DNA of 7,807 bases from Ktedonobacteraceae bacterium (GTDB lineage Bacteria; Chloroflexota; Ktedonobacteria; Ktedonobacterales; Ktedonobacteraceae), in the NCBI GenBank assembly GCA_017354095.1, contig JAFMRP010000202.1, positions 1 through 7,807 on the forward strand. The letters are read 5' to 3'. A program made the translations under genes and the position numbers. How positions within the stretch are numbered: position 1 is the stretch's first letter; every line of letters starts with the position of its first letter. Of this stretch, positions 1 to 6,749 are shown piece after piece. The notes below the pieces were generated by a model. It had not been told where the DNA came from and ran no database searches. It saw only the letters and a list, made by a program, of their open reading frames with translations.

Positions 1-1
1 C

Positions 2-1705
2 TGTGATCGGGAGGGGAAGATTCGCCAGATCAATGCCGCGGCTTTGAAGCTTTTTGAGGTGTCGTCTGAACGCCAGTGTCTGGGAAGAGACTGCCAGGAG
101 TTTCTTAGGCGTTATGTGCTTTGCAGTGAGCAGCAGGGATCACTCTCTCCAGAACATGGGCACATGAAACCTATGCCCAATGAAAAGACGGGATCCAGTC
201 CAGTGGAGACAGTCGTCACGCTCCAGGTCCCTTCGGGACGGAAGATCGAGATGAACGAGACCTGCTCGCCTCTACCTGGTGCCAGGGGGCATACCAGGGG
301 GAAGGTATTTATCTTTCATGAGATTTCACCACGTTATAAGAAAGCCCTGCATCTCCAGCGGGTTCATGAGGCGATAGTAACGCTGATCAAAGCTATCACG
401 CAACTTCCAGAACATATTCCTGAGCAGGTCGCACACGCCTTGCCTGAGAGATCCTTTCTCCTGTCGCCTCCTGTGATCTTCATTGCCCAGCAGCTGGTGG
501 ATGTGATCCGGCGCATCCTGGATTGCCAGCGGGTGACGCTCAAGGCGCTGGATTCAACGGGGATTTACTATTATGTTACGGGTAGTGGTTTCACCGCTGA
601 ACGAGAAGTGCCTGAACGAGCAACTAGCGGGCACATTACGCTTTCGGAGATTTTTGAGGAGGAAGAGATTGCCCGTCTCTTCGCCAATAAGGAGGTATTG
701 CAGCGAGGCGATAGCATGCGCATCCTGCCTGGCCTTGAGGAATTTTCCACCAAGAGCCTGCTGATCATCCCCCTGTATATCCGGACGCAGCTTGTAGGGA
801 TGCTCTGCATTATCAAGGAGGGCGTAGATAGTGTGTACACACCGGAGGAGATCGAGCTGGTAAAAGCTGTCGCGACTCAGGCGATGTTGATTGTGGAATG
901 TCTCAACTATATGCATGAGCAAGCCGAGGCTCATACCAGAGAACGCATGCTGAACGAAGTGCAGCACCTCAGCAAAGACTTCTTGATTCTGGCCAGCCAT
1001 GAACTGCGCACCCCTCTCACGGGCATCTTAGGCAATCTTCAATTAGCCCAGCGCCGTTTAGAGCAGTTGAACCGCCAGGTTGAGGCGCAGGCCAGGGATA
1101 TAAGCGAGCATGTCGAGCGAGCTCAGCGGCCGCTAGCATCCGCCTCACAGAGCGCCCGTCTCCAGCAGCGCATGATCAATGACATCATCGATGACGCGCG
1201 TATCCAAACCAACCAGCTTGAGCTACATCTTGAACGTTGTAACCTGCTCACACTGCTCAACGAGGTCGTGGACAGGCAGCGGCGATTGATGCCTGAACGT
1301 TTGATTGTATTCCGTAGCGAGACAGCAGCACAAGAGGTACCTGTGCTGGCTGATGTCGAGCGGGTCATCCAGGTCTTCACCACCTATCTGAAGAATGCGC
1401 TGGCTTATTCGCCTCCGATAGCACCAGTGACCGTACAACTGACGGTTGAAGACCAGACTGCGCGGGTCTCCGTGCGTGGTGAAGGGCCGGGTATCCCTCT
1501 TGAAGAGCAAGAGCATATCTGGGATCGCTTCTACCGCGCCAAGGGGAGGACTGTCCAGCACGAGCTGGATCTCAGCTTAGGATTAGGGCTCTATCTTTGC
1601 CGGGCGCTGATTGAGCGTCAACATGGCAATGTGGGGGTGCAGAGTATGCCTGGTCACGGAGCGACCTTCTGGTTTACCTTGCCCATGGTATCATCCGCGG
1701 GATGA
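2..1705 (+). CDS. PAS-GAF sensor histidine kinase, 5'-truncated by the window, with a degenerate ATP site
   Basis: The frame is open from base 2 to a TGA at 1703-1705, giving 567 residues; the true start lies upstream. Numbering from the first codon: residues 1-112 look like the end of a PAS domain (opens CDREGKIRQIN, closes with a GKVFIFHEIS-like strand). Residues about 155-305 look like a GAF domain. Residues 325-410 are the HisKA dimerisation region with the phospho-acceptor box SHELRTPLTG, His333 at 998-1000. Residues 435-565 are the HATPase domain with WDRFYRAKG and GLGLGLYL boxes. No membrane segment is visible, so this part appears cytosolic. The family autophosphorylates on His and passes phosphate to a response regulator; none is visible here. 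Oddity: the adenine-contacting Asp of the DxGxGI box is Gly493, the first N-box Asn is Thr461 and the usual N-box Lys is Ala468, while Asn465 is kept. Kinase family assignment is secure; activity and stimulus are unknown. Confidence 0.93.
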   Translation, partial: CDREGKIRQINAAALKLFEVSSERQCLGRDCQEFLRRYVLCSEQQGSLSPEHGHMKPMPNEKTGSSPVETVVTLQVPSGRKIEMNETCSPLPGARGHTRGKVFIFHEISPRYKKALHLQRVHEAIVTLIKAITQLPEHIPEQVAHALPERSFLLSPPVIFIAQQLVDVIRRILDCQRVTLKALDSTGIYYYVTGSGFTAEREVPERATSGHITLSEIFEEEEIARLFANKEVLQRGDSMRILPGLEEFSTKSLLIIPLYIRTQLVGMLCIIKEGVDSVYTPEEIELVKAVATQAMLIVECLNYMHEQAEAHTRERMLNEVQHLSKDFLILASHELRTPLTGILGNLQLAQRRLEQLNRQVEAQARDISEHVERAQRPLASASQSARLQQRMINDIIDDARIQTNQLELHLERCNLLTLLNEVVDRQRRLMPERLIVFRSETAAQEVPVLADVERVIQVFTTYLKNALAYSPPIAPVTVQLTVEDQTARVSVRGEGPGIPLEEQEHIWDRFYRAKGRTVQHELDLSLGLGLYLCRALIERQHGNVGVQSMPGHGATFWFTLPMVSSAG

Positions 1706-1723
1706 AAAACGTGAGAACAGTAA

Positions 1724-1730
1724 AAGGAGG
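1724..1730 (+). promoter_or_regulatory. Strong Shine-Dalgarno that sets the start of the [2Fe-2S] subunit
   Basis: An AAGGAGG sequence ends 12 bases before the ATG at 1743. The same frame stays open upstream into the kinase gene, as far as a possible start at 1611, but the extra residues overlap the kinase and match nothing in the family. The proper family N-terminus begins at MDLEITLRVNG. The spacing is slightly long but no closer start exists. Confidence 0.8.
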
Positions 1731-1742
1731 GAAGAGAAATAT

Positions 1743-2303
1743 ATGGACCTTGAGATTACCCTGCGGGTGAACGGGGAGATATACAGACTAACCGTTGATA
1801 CCCGGACGACCCTGCTGGACGTGCTGCGCGAGAGGCTTGGACTGACCGGTTCCAAGAAGGGCTGTGATCATGGGCAATGTGGCGCCTGCACCATCCTGGT
1901 TGATGGGCGGCGGATCGATAGCTGTCTTGCTCTTGCCGTCGCGCACCAGGATGCTGAGATCGTCACGATCGAGGGATTAGCGACAGATAGTGAGCACCTG
2001 CACCCCTTGCAGCAGTCGTTCATCGAGCACGACGCCTTCCAGTGCGGCTACTGCACATCGGGGCAGGTCTGCTCGGCAGTTGGTATGCTGCGCGAGGCTG
2101 AGGCTGGCTGGCCCAGCATAGTGAGCGCTGATCTGGCAGATGAGCACGTGACTCTTGATGACGACGAGATCCGTGAGCGTATGAGTGGCAATCTCTGTCG
2201 CTGCGCCGCCTATGTCAATATCGTACCGGCGATCAAGGATGTTATCCAGCAAGCACAAGAAGCGCAACGGTTGCAGAAAGCAGGGAAGGGGGGACGGCGA
2301 TGA
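1743..2303 (+). CDS. [2Fe-2S] subunit of a PaoABC-type molybdenum hydroxylase (aldehyde dehydrogenase family)
   Basis: This 186-residue protein is the electron-transfer small subunit of a xanthine oxidase-family enzyme. It would carry electrons from the molybdenum site to FAD through two [2Fe-2S] clusters. The plant-ferredoxin-like N-terminal domain has Cys41, Cys46, Cys49 and Cys61 (CDHGQCGAC, then a later C). The C-terminal helical domain has Cys101, Cys104 (CGYC) and Cys152, Cys154 (NLCRC). All eight ligands are present. A stretch between the two C-terminal Cys pairs, with GWPS, DEIRERMSGN and acidic residues, is characteristic of the PaoA/YagT branch. E. coli PaoA carries a Tat signal; here the protein starts directly with the ferredoxin fold, so the enzyme is probably cytosolic. 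The gene lies 37 bases after the kinase and overlaps the FAD-subunit gene by ATGA, which indicates translational coupling. Substrate is not readable from this subunit. Confidence 0.95.
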   Translation: MDLEITLRVNGEIYRLTVDTRTTLLDVLRERLGLTGSKKGCDHGQCGACTILVDGRRIDSCLALAVAHQDAEIVTIEGLATDSEHLHPLQQSFIEHDAFQCGYCTSGQVCSAVGMLREAEAGWPSIVSADLADEHVTLDDDEIRERMSGNLCRCAAYVNIVPAIKDVIQQAQEAQRLQKAGKGGRR

Positions 2304-3295
2304 ATCCTTTTCGCTATGAACGCGCGCGTGACGCAACCAACGCCGTCGCGCTCCTTGCCCGGGCACCGAATGGGGCCTTTCTCGCGGGAGGAACGAACCT
2401 TGTTGACCATATGAAGCTCGGGGTGAGGCAGCCAGATGTGTTGATTGATATCACCCGCCTACCCTACGACCGCATCGAAGCGCTCCCCGATGGCGGCATC
2501 CGTATTGGCGCGATGGTACGCAACGCTGATCTCGCGGCCGACCGCACCATTCGCACACGCTATCCTCTGCTCGCGCAGGCGCTGCTCGCGGGCGCCTCGG
2601 GCCAGCTGCGCAACGCCGCCACAACAGGAGGCAATCTGCTGCAGCGGACACGCTGCGTCTACTTCCAGGACATCTCGAAGCCGTGCAACAAGCGGGCACC
2701 GGGAAGCGGCTGCTCCGCGCGCGAGGGCTATCAGCGTGACAGTGCGATCCTGGGTGCATCGGAGGCATGTATCGCCACGCACCCCTCAGACATGGCAGTC
2801 GCGCTGGTCGCGCTTGGCGCCATTGTGCGTGTCCTCGGGCCGCGTGGGGAGCGGGCAATTCCCATCGTTGAGTTCTATCGCCTGCCGGACAACGAGCCTC
2901 AACGCGACACCGTACTGGAGCGAGACGAGCTGATCACAGCCATCGACCTGCCAGAGCTGCCATTCGCGAAGCATTCTTACTATCGCAAAGTGCGTGACCG
3001 CGCGTCCTATGCCTTCGCGCTTGTCTCGATTGCCGCGGCACTCGACGTAGCTGATGGAAAGGTTCAAGATGTACGCATCGCGCTCGGAGGAGTCGCGCAC
3101 AAGCCATGGCGGGCAACGCGGGCCGAGGACATGCTGCGTGGTGCTCCAGCGACCGAAGAGATGTTCAGGCGGGCCGCCGAAGCTGAGCTGAACGCAGCGC
3201 AGCCATTGCCAGGCAACGCGTTCAAGGTCCCGCTTGCTCGCAGCGCCCTGGTACGAGCCCTGCTTGACCTGGCGGAGGAGGAAGAGAAGCGATGA
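2300..3295 (+). CDS. FAD-binding subunit with probable [4Fe-4S] cluster, PaoB/YagS type
   Basis: This 331-residue protein is the medium subunit of the molybdenum hydroxylase, holding FAD and passing electrons to the final acceptor. FAD_binding_5 motifs are seen at residues 29-34 (AGGTNL) and 108-114 (TTGGNLL). The C-terminal CO dehydrogenase flavoprotein-like domain covers about residues 220-328. Directly after the second FAD motif is a segment with Cys119, Cys129, Cys138 and Cys157, in the context RTRCVYF, PCNKRAPGSGC and ACIATHPSDM. In the PaoB/YagS branch these positions bind an additional [4Fe-4S] cluster that ordinary XdhB-like subunits lack; assignment here is by that family knowledge. 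The start follows a purine-rich AAGGGGGG about six bases upstream and overlaps the previous stop as ATGA. The 3' end overlaps the next gene in the same way. Length is close to E. coli PaoB. Confidence 0.95.
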   Translation: MNPFRYERARDATNAVALLARAPNGAFLAGGTNLVDHMKLGVRQPDVLIDITRLPYDRIEALPDGGIRIGAMVRNADLAADRTIRTRYPLLAQALLAGASGQLRNAATTGGNLLQRTRCVYFQDISKPCNKRAPGSGCSAREGYQRDSAILGASEACIATHPSDMAVALVALGAIVRVLGPRGERAIPIVEFYRLPDNEPQRDTVLERDELITAIDLPELPFAKHSYYRKVRDRASYAFALVSIAAALDVADGKVQDVRIALGGVAHKPWRATRAEDMLRGAPATEEMFRRAAEAELNAAQPLPGNAFKVPLARSALVRALLDLAEEEEKR

Positions 3296-5382
3296 AGACG
3301 CAACTCATCATGCGCTCAACCGGCGCGCCCCTCAATCGTGTTGATGGAGTACAAAAAGTCACCGGAGCGGCGAAATACGCCTACGAGTACCTGACCAGGG
3401 ACGTGGCCTACGCGGTTCCGGTACAAAGCACCATCGCCAAGGGGCGGATTGTATCGATCGATGCCAGCGCGGCGCGAGCGCTACCCGGGGTCATTACCGT
3501 CATTTCGCACGAGAACGCGCCACGGCTCATCCCGCTTGACAACGCCGAACTGGCGGTATGCCAATCGGATGCCATTGCCTATTATGGCCAGTTAGTCGCA
3601 GCCGTGGTCGCTGAGACACTTGAGATCGCACGCCAGGCAGCAAGCCTCGTCGTTGTACGCTACGAAGAGCAGCCACACGACGTTGAGCTGCGCGACGACC
3701 GCGTTGATCTCTACGAGCCGCAGCGCCTCGATGGTGACTACGTAACCGATACAGAGAGCGGCGATGTCGAGGCCGCGCTGGCCGACGCAGCCATCTCACT
3801 CGATCATGTTTACACAACACCCACCGAACACAATAATCCGCTCGAACCGCATGCCACGACTGCTATCTGGAGGGATGGCGAAGTCAGGCTTTATGACTCA
3901 AACCAGGGTTCGCAATCGGTCCAGGATGACGTCGCCATCGCCTTCGGGCTCCCACCGAAGCGTGTGCGTGTTACCGCGCCATTTGTCGGTGGCGGGTTTG
4001 GTTCCAAAGCCTTCACGCATCCGCACACGATTCTCGCCGTCATGGCGGCACAGATGGCCAAAAGACCTGTGAAGCTCGCCCTTACGCGGCAACAGATGTT
4101 CGCGCTGACCGGATATCGCACTCCGACCATCCAGCGCATCCGTCTTGGAGCCGATCGTGACGGCCATCTCACCGCAATCGCGCATGATGTTATTGAACAG
4201 ACTGCGACGATCCACGAGTTTGCCGAGCAGACCGCCGTGGCGACAAGGATGATGTACACCGCGCCAAACAGGCGCACCACACACCGGCTAGCACTGCTCG
4301 ACGTGCCCGTGCCATCGTTCATGCGCGCACCGGGCGAGTGTCCGGGAATGTTCGCGCTGGAGTCAGCGATGGACGAGACGGCGATTGCCTGTGGGCTCGA
4401 TCCAATTGAGCTGCGCATCCGCAACGAGCCAAAAATTGATCCCGAGACCGGGCATCCCTTCAGCAGCAGGGGGCTTATCACGTGCCTGCAGGAGGGAGCA
4501 CGGCGCTTCGGCTGGGCACAGCGCGACCCCGCTCCTGGAGTGCGGCGTGATGGGCGCTGGCTCGTCGGAACAGGAGTCGCCGCATCAACGTATCCAGGTT
4601 ACCAGTTTCCTGCGACCGCGACCGCGCAGGTCGACCATGCGGGAAACTACCTGGTGCGCATCGATGCTTCGGATATTGGGACCGGGGCCTGGACGGCGCT
4701 GACTCAGATCGCGGCGGACGCGCTTGAAGCACCTGTGGAACGCGTGCAACTTGAGATTGGTGATAGCTCCCTGCCGAGGGCTTTTCTGGCCGGGGGATCA
4801 TCGGGCACCTCCTCGTGGGGGTGGGCAATCTTCAATGCTGCACAGAAGCTGCGCGCAAAGCTGTACGACGAGTACGGTGGCATTGTTCCTCCTGATGGGC
4901 TTGAAGCAAGGGGCGAGGTGGGAGAGAATCCCGAGGCGCAGCAGTTCTCCATGCATGCCTTTGGAGCGCAATTCGCCGAGGTGCGCGTCAATATGGATAC
5001 CGGAGAGATTCGTGTTCCACGATTGCTAGGTGTTTTCGATGTCGGCCGCGTCATCAATCCAAAGACGGCCCGTTCGCAGTTGCTGGGCGGGATGACGATG
5101 GGGTTATCGATGGCGCTGTGCGAGGAGAGCGTGCGGGACCCGCGCTTTGGCGACATCGTGAACCATGACTTCGCGGGCTATCATATCGCGACCAACGCCG
5201 ATGTCGGTACCATTGACGTGTTCTGGACCGACCATGAGGATCTGCATTACAATCCGATGGGCTCGAAGGGACTGGGAGAGATTGGAATTGTGGGAACGGC
5301 TGCCGCAGTCGCTAATGCCGTCTATCACGCAACCGGCACCCGCGTTCGAGATCTGCCGATTACGCTGGATAAGTTGTTATAG
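3292..5382 (+). CDS. Molybdopterin-binding catalytic subunit, PaoC/YagR-type aldehyde dehydrogenase
   Basis: This 696-residue protein is the large catalytic subunit, which hydroxylates an aldehyde (or heterocycle) at the molybdenum centre with water as the oxygen source. The N-terminal hammerhead domain covers about residues 11-125 (starts RVDGVQKVTGAAKYAYEY). Cofactor-binding regions follow: NQGS at 204-207, FVGGGFGSK at 231-239, MRAPGECPG at 344-352, GTGAWTALTQI from 463 and GGSSGTSS at 501-508. The C-terminus has the catalytic-base motif KGLGEIG with Glu663 (5278-5280). No key motif is missing. Relatives of this branch use molybdopterin cytosine dinucleotide, so that is the likely cofactor. 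Length is slightly below E. coli PaoC. A GGAGGAGG ribosome site at 3274-3281 precedes the ATGA overlap start. No PaoD/XdhC-like maturation chaperone gene follows in the window; the operon ends at a convergent gene. Exact substrate is unknown; aldehydes, including aromatic ones, are the family-based guess. Confidence 0.95.
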   Translation: MKTQLIMRSTGAPLNRVDGVQKVTGAAKYAYEYLTRDVAYAVPVQSTIAKGRIVSIDASAARALPGVITVISHENAPRLIPLDNAELAVCQSDAIAYYGQLVAAVVAETLEIARQAASLVVVRYEEQPHDVELRDDRVDLYEPQRLDGDYVTDTESGDVEAALADAAISLDHVYTTPTEHNNPLEPHATTAIWRDGEVRLYDSNQGSQSVQDDVAIAFGLPPKRVRVTAPFVGGGFGSKAFTHPHTILAVMAAQMAKRPVKLALTRQQMFALTGYRTPTIQRIRLGADRDGHLTAIAHDVIEQTATIHEFAEQTAVATRMMYTAPNRRTTHRLALLDVPVPSFMRAPGECPGMFALESAMDETAIACGLDPIELRIRNEPKIDPETGHPFSSRGLITCLQEGARRFGWAQRDPAPGVRRDGRWLVGTGVAASTYPGYQFPATATAQVDHAGNYLVRIDASDIGTGAWTALTQIAADALEAPVERVQLEIGDSSLPRAFLAGGSSGTSSWGWAIFNAAQKLRAKLYDEYGGIVPPDGLEARGEVGENPEAQQFSMHAFGAQFAEVRVNMDTGEIRVPRLLGVFDVGRVINPKTARSQLLGGMTMGLSMALCEESVRDPRFGDIVNHDFAGYHIATNADVGTIDVFWTDHEDLHYNPMGSKGLGEIGIVGTAAAVANAVYHATGTRVRDLPITLDKLL

Positions 5383-5426
5383 TCCAATGAGGACGAGGAT
5401 TGGCAGGGAAGCCGACCCTCCAGCCT

Positions 5427-5464
5427 GGCCACCCGCGCCCCCCGGCCACCCGCAAGGGGTGGCC
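5427..5464. repeat. GC-rich hairpin with a 10-base direct repeat in the convergent spacer
   Basis: GGCCACCCGC occurs at 5427-5436 and again at 5444-5453, exactly 17 bases apart. The second copy begins a perfect 8-base stem: GGCCACCC (5444-5451), loop GCAAG, GGGTGGCC (5457-5464), followed by TTACATTT. The first copy could pair with the same right arm, so two alternative stems are possible. It may act as a bidirectional terminator or be a copy of a dispersed REP-like intergenic element. The second role is an inference that a genome search would test. Confidence 0.6.
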
Positions 5465-5506
5465 TTACATTTGGGTGAGGGCTTGAGAGAGGTGAGGGAT
5501 ACAGGA

Positions 5507-5536
5507 TGCCTGATCCCAGGCAGGTCTGTTGTTTTT
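5507..5536 (+). terminator. Probable rho-independent terminator of the molybdenum hydroxylase operon
   Basis: TGCCTG (5507-5512), loop ATCC and CAGGCA (5517-5522) form a 6-base stem. An outer ACAG (5501-5504) can also pair with CTGT (5526-5529) across a small internal loop. A T-rich run with five consecutive T (5532-5536) follows. The T tract is on the plus side only, so it would stop transcription leaving the operon, two bases before the stop codon of the convergent MaoC gene. The stem is short and the T run lies about 10 bases beyond the inner stem, so the strength is uncertain. Confidence 0.55.
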
Positions 5537-5537
5537 G

Positions 5538-5981
5538 TTAGCCGCGCCGGGGGAGAGCGGCGGTGAAGGTACCGGAGACCTTGAGGTCGCCGTTTTGGTC
5601 GGCAGCCTGGACCTTGCCTTCGATGCGTCCCTCGCCATTTTCTTCATATTTTTTGGTGATCGTGCCCGAGCAGGTAATCACGTCATCGAGGTGCGTCATA
5701 CCCTTGAAGCGCACATTGAATTTGCGCAGCGCTGCTGGTCCGACATAGTCGCTGAGCAGCTGGCCGACGAAGCCCATGATGAGCATGCCGTGCGCGATGA
5801 TGCCGCCGACACCGATCATCTCGCCGATCTTGGGATCGGTATGCAGGGGGTTAAAGTCGCCTGATGCGCCGGCATAGCGTACCAGTTGCAGGTGTGTCAC
5901 GGGATCTTTGACCAGCTTCGGGATCTCGTCGCCAACCTGCACATCTTCAAAGTAACGCTTGGGGCTAATCTGGGTGGTCAT
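5538..5981 (-). CDS. Catalytic MaoC-like (R)-specific enoyl hydratase/dehydratase subunit (HadB-like)
   Basis: This 147-residue single hot-dog-fold protein belongs to the hydratase-2/MaoC family, which interconverts trans-2-enoyl and (R)-3-hydroxyacyl thioesters. The signature is intact: YAGASGDFNPLHTDP at residues 36-50, with the catalytic dyad Asp42 and His47, followed by GGIIAHGMLIMGFVGQLL, the central hydrophobic helix. The start has AAGGAG seven bases upstream (5989-5994 on the plus numbering). It lies 49 bases downstream of a second MaoC-like gene on the same strand, and the pair resembles the HadA-HadB arrangement, in which one subunit catalyses and the other shapes the acyl tunnel. 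It could act on CoA or ACP thioesters; the sequence does not decide. The gene converges with the molybdenum operon. A stand-alone homodimeric hydratase is the alternative reading, made less likely by the partner. Confidence 0.9.
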   Translation of the reverse strand: MTTQISPKRYFEDVQVGDEIPKLVKDPVTHLQLVRYAGASGDFNPLHTDPKIGEMIGVGGIIAHGMLIMGFVGQLLSDYVGPAALRKFNVRFKGMTHLDDVITCSGTITKKYEENGEGRIEGKVQAADQNGDLKVSGTFTAALPRRG

Positions 5982-6030
5982 TGCGATTCTCCTTATGGCA
6001 TATACATAAATTGCACATCGGGTTTACCAG

Positions 6031-6483
6031 CTATTCGCGTACAACGACGGTGGTTCTGGCGTTCAAAACGGGCTGATTGTGCTGGTTGGTATAGCGTGTC
6101 TCGGTGGTCAGGATGTCCATGGAGGAGCCGTCGCGGCCCTGGCGCGTTTTGCCCTCGATAATGGTTGTTATGCCGGTCAGCGTATCGGCGGGATAGACAG
6201 GGGCCAGGTATTCGTATTGCTCCTCGCCATGCAATATGCGCATGACGTTGATTCCGGCGCTGGCTAACTGGCTGCCCAGGTGGGTGTTACCCCAGAAGGA
6301 AAAGACGGTGGGCGTGGTAGGGAAAAGGGGGATATCCTGGTAACCAGCTTCCTGTGCGGCTTCGCAGCTGTGATAAATAGGATTGGTGTCGCCGATGGCC
6401 TGTGCCAGTTCGTGAATTTTGCAGCGTTCCACCTCGATTGTGAACGGGGGAAAGCTATGGCCTAGCTTGCTTTTATCGAACAT
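6031..6483 (-). CDS. Non-catalytic MaoC N-terminal-type dehydratase subunit (HadA-like)
   Basis: This 150-residue hot-dog protein is of the MaoC_dehydrat_N type found in HadA-like subunits and in the first half of fused two-domain hydratases. It shows ELAQAIGDTNPIYH at residues 25-38, then EAAQEAGYQDIPLFPTTPTVF, the characteristic AAGY...PPT-like segment, and a late HGEEQYEYLAPVYPADTL strand typical of the family. Relative to the partner's GDFNPLH, this GDTNPIYH has Tyr where the catalytic His should sit, with the His shifted by one, so it is probably non-catalytic. By analogy it would dimerise with the downstream HadB-like protein and bind the acyl chain. The start is supported by AAGGAG eight bases upstream (6492-6497) and a promoter at 6539-6568. 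It is first of a two-gene operon; no hairpin interrupts the 49-base gap. The name HadA is not assigned because the mycolic-acid role does not carry over. Confidence 0.87.
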   Translation of the reverse strand: MFDKSKLGHSFPPFTIEVERCKIHELAQAIGDTNPIYHSCEAAQEAGYQDIPLFPTTPTVFSFWGNTHLGSQLASAGINVMRILHGEEQYEYLAPVYPADTLTGITTIIEGKTRQGRDGSSMDILTTETRYTNQHNQPVLNARTTVVVRE

Positions 6484-6538
6484 CGATGAAGCTCCTTCGC
6501 GGTGTTTAAGTGTTCGGGGAGTTGTGCCTTTTGCAGAC

Positions 6539-6568
6539 AGTATTCACCCTGAAGGAGGAGATTGTCAA
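6539..6568 (-). promoter_or_regulatory. Sigma-70-type promoter for the MaoC pair
   Basis: On the minus strand an exact TTGACA (-35, plus positions 6563-6568) is followed after 18 bases by AATACT (-10, plus 6539-6544, four of six matches to TATAAT). Predicted transcription would begin near 6532, leaving a leader of about 50 bases before the ATG at 6483. The -35 is strong; the -10 is only moderate and the spacing one base long. Confidence 0.5.
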
Positions 6569-6619
6569 GGTTTTGCGTACGCCGCTATGCAGGACATAAT
6601 GATCAAAAGAGGATATAGT

Positions 6620-6636
6620 GGGTTTACGGGATTTAC
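6620..6636. repeat. Imperfect tandem repeat between the two divergent promoters
   Basis: GGGTTTAC (6620-6627) is followed immediately by GGGATTTAC (6628-6636), the same word with one inserted base. It sits between the two -35 elements, just upstream of the plus-strand promoter, a location where an activator or repressor could bind. Repeats of this size can occur by chance, so this is a weak regulatory-site suggestion. Confidence 0.25.
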
Positions 6637-6646
6637 TATTGAATTC

Positions 6647-6675
6647 TTGACAGTTGCATAGGGTGCATGTAATAT
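6647..6675 (+). promoter_or_regulatory. Sigma-70-type promoter for the acyl-CoA synthetase gene
   Basis: An exact TTGACA (6647-6652) is followed after 17 bases by TAATAT (6670-6675, four of six matches to TATAAT). The spacer contains TGCAT twice (6655-6659 and 6664-6668). Transcription would begin near 6682, giving a leader of about 75 bases. It is back to back with the minus-strand promoter, their -35 elements about 78 bases apart, so a shared regulator is plausible. Confidence 0.6.
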
Positions 6676-6744
6676 TGCTGAGTAGTCCTTTGTATGTGCT
6701 GTTGAAGGTAGGTGTTGGCCCCTTATTACACCAGGCTAGCGAAC

Positions 6745-6749
6745 AGGAG
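6745..6749 (+). promoter_or_regulatory. Ribosome site favouring the first of two ATG starts
   Basis: AGGAG ends eight bases before the ATG at 6758. A second in-frame ATG at 6764 would have a 14-base spacing, so the upstream codon is preferred. The difference is only two residues. Confidence 0.65.

Noticed and set aside
1611..1742. N-terminal extension of the [2Fe-2S] subunit, possibly a signal peptide
   Set aside because: The extension overlaps the kinase C-terminus, lacks a twin-arginine plus hydrophobic pattern, and the strong ribosome site points to the ATG at 1743.
2451..2858. Antisense frame of 135 codons inside the FAD subunit gene
   Set aside because: It is rich in Arg, Ala, Cys and Pro, typical of out-of-frame translation of GC-rich coding DNA, and the sense frame is clearly the conserved one.
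3891..4481. Antisense open frame of 196 codons inside the molybdenum subunit gene
   Set aside because: It lies wholly opposite a well-conserved catalytic gene; its composition is that expected from the complement of a GC-rich reading frame and it shows no family motif.
5529..5864. Plus-strand open frame of 111 codons opposite the catalytic MaoC gene
   Set aside because: The minus-strand MaoC frame has the full hydratase signature and a ribosome site; the plus frame is its shadow and has no recognisable motif.
6711..6732. Possible leader hairpin GGTGT/ACACC in front of the ligase gene
   Set aside because: A 5-base stem with a 12-base loop and no T run or riboswitch-like conserved core is expected by chance at this size.
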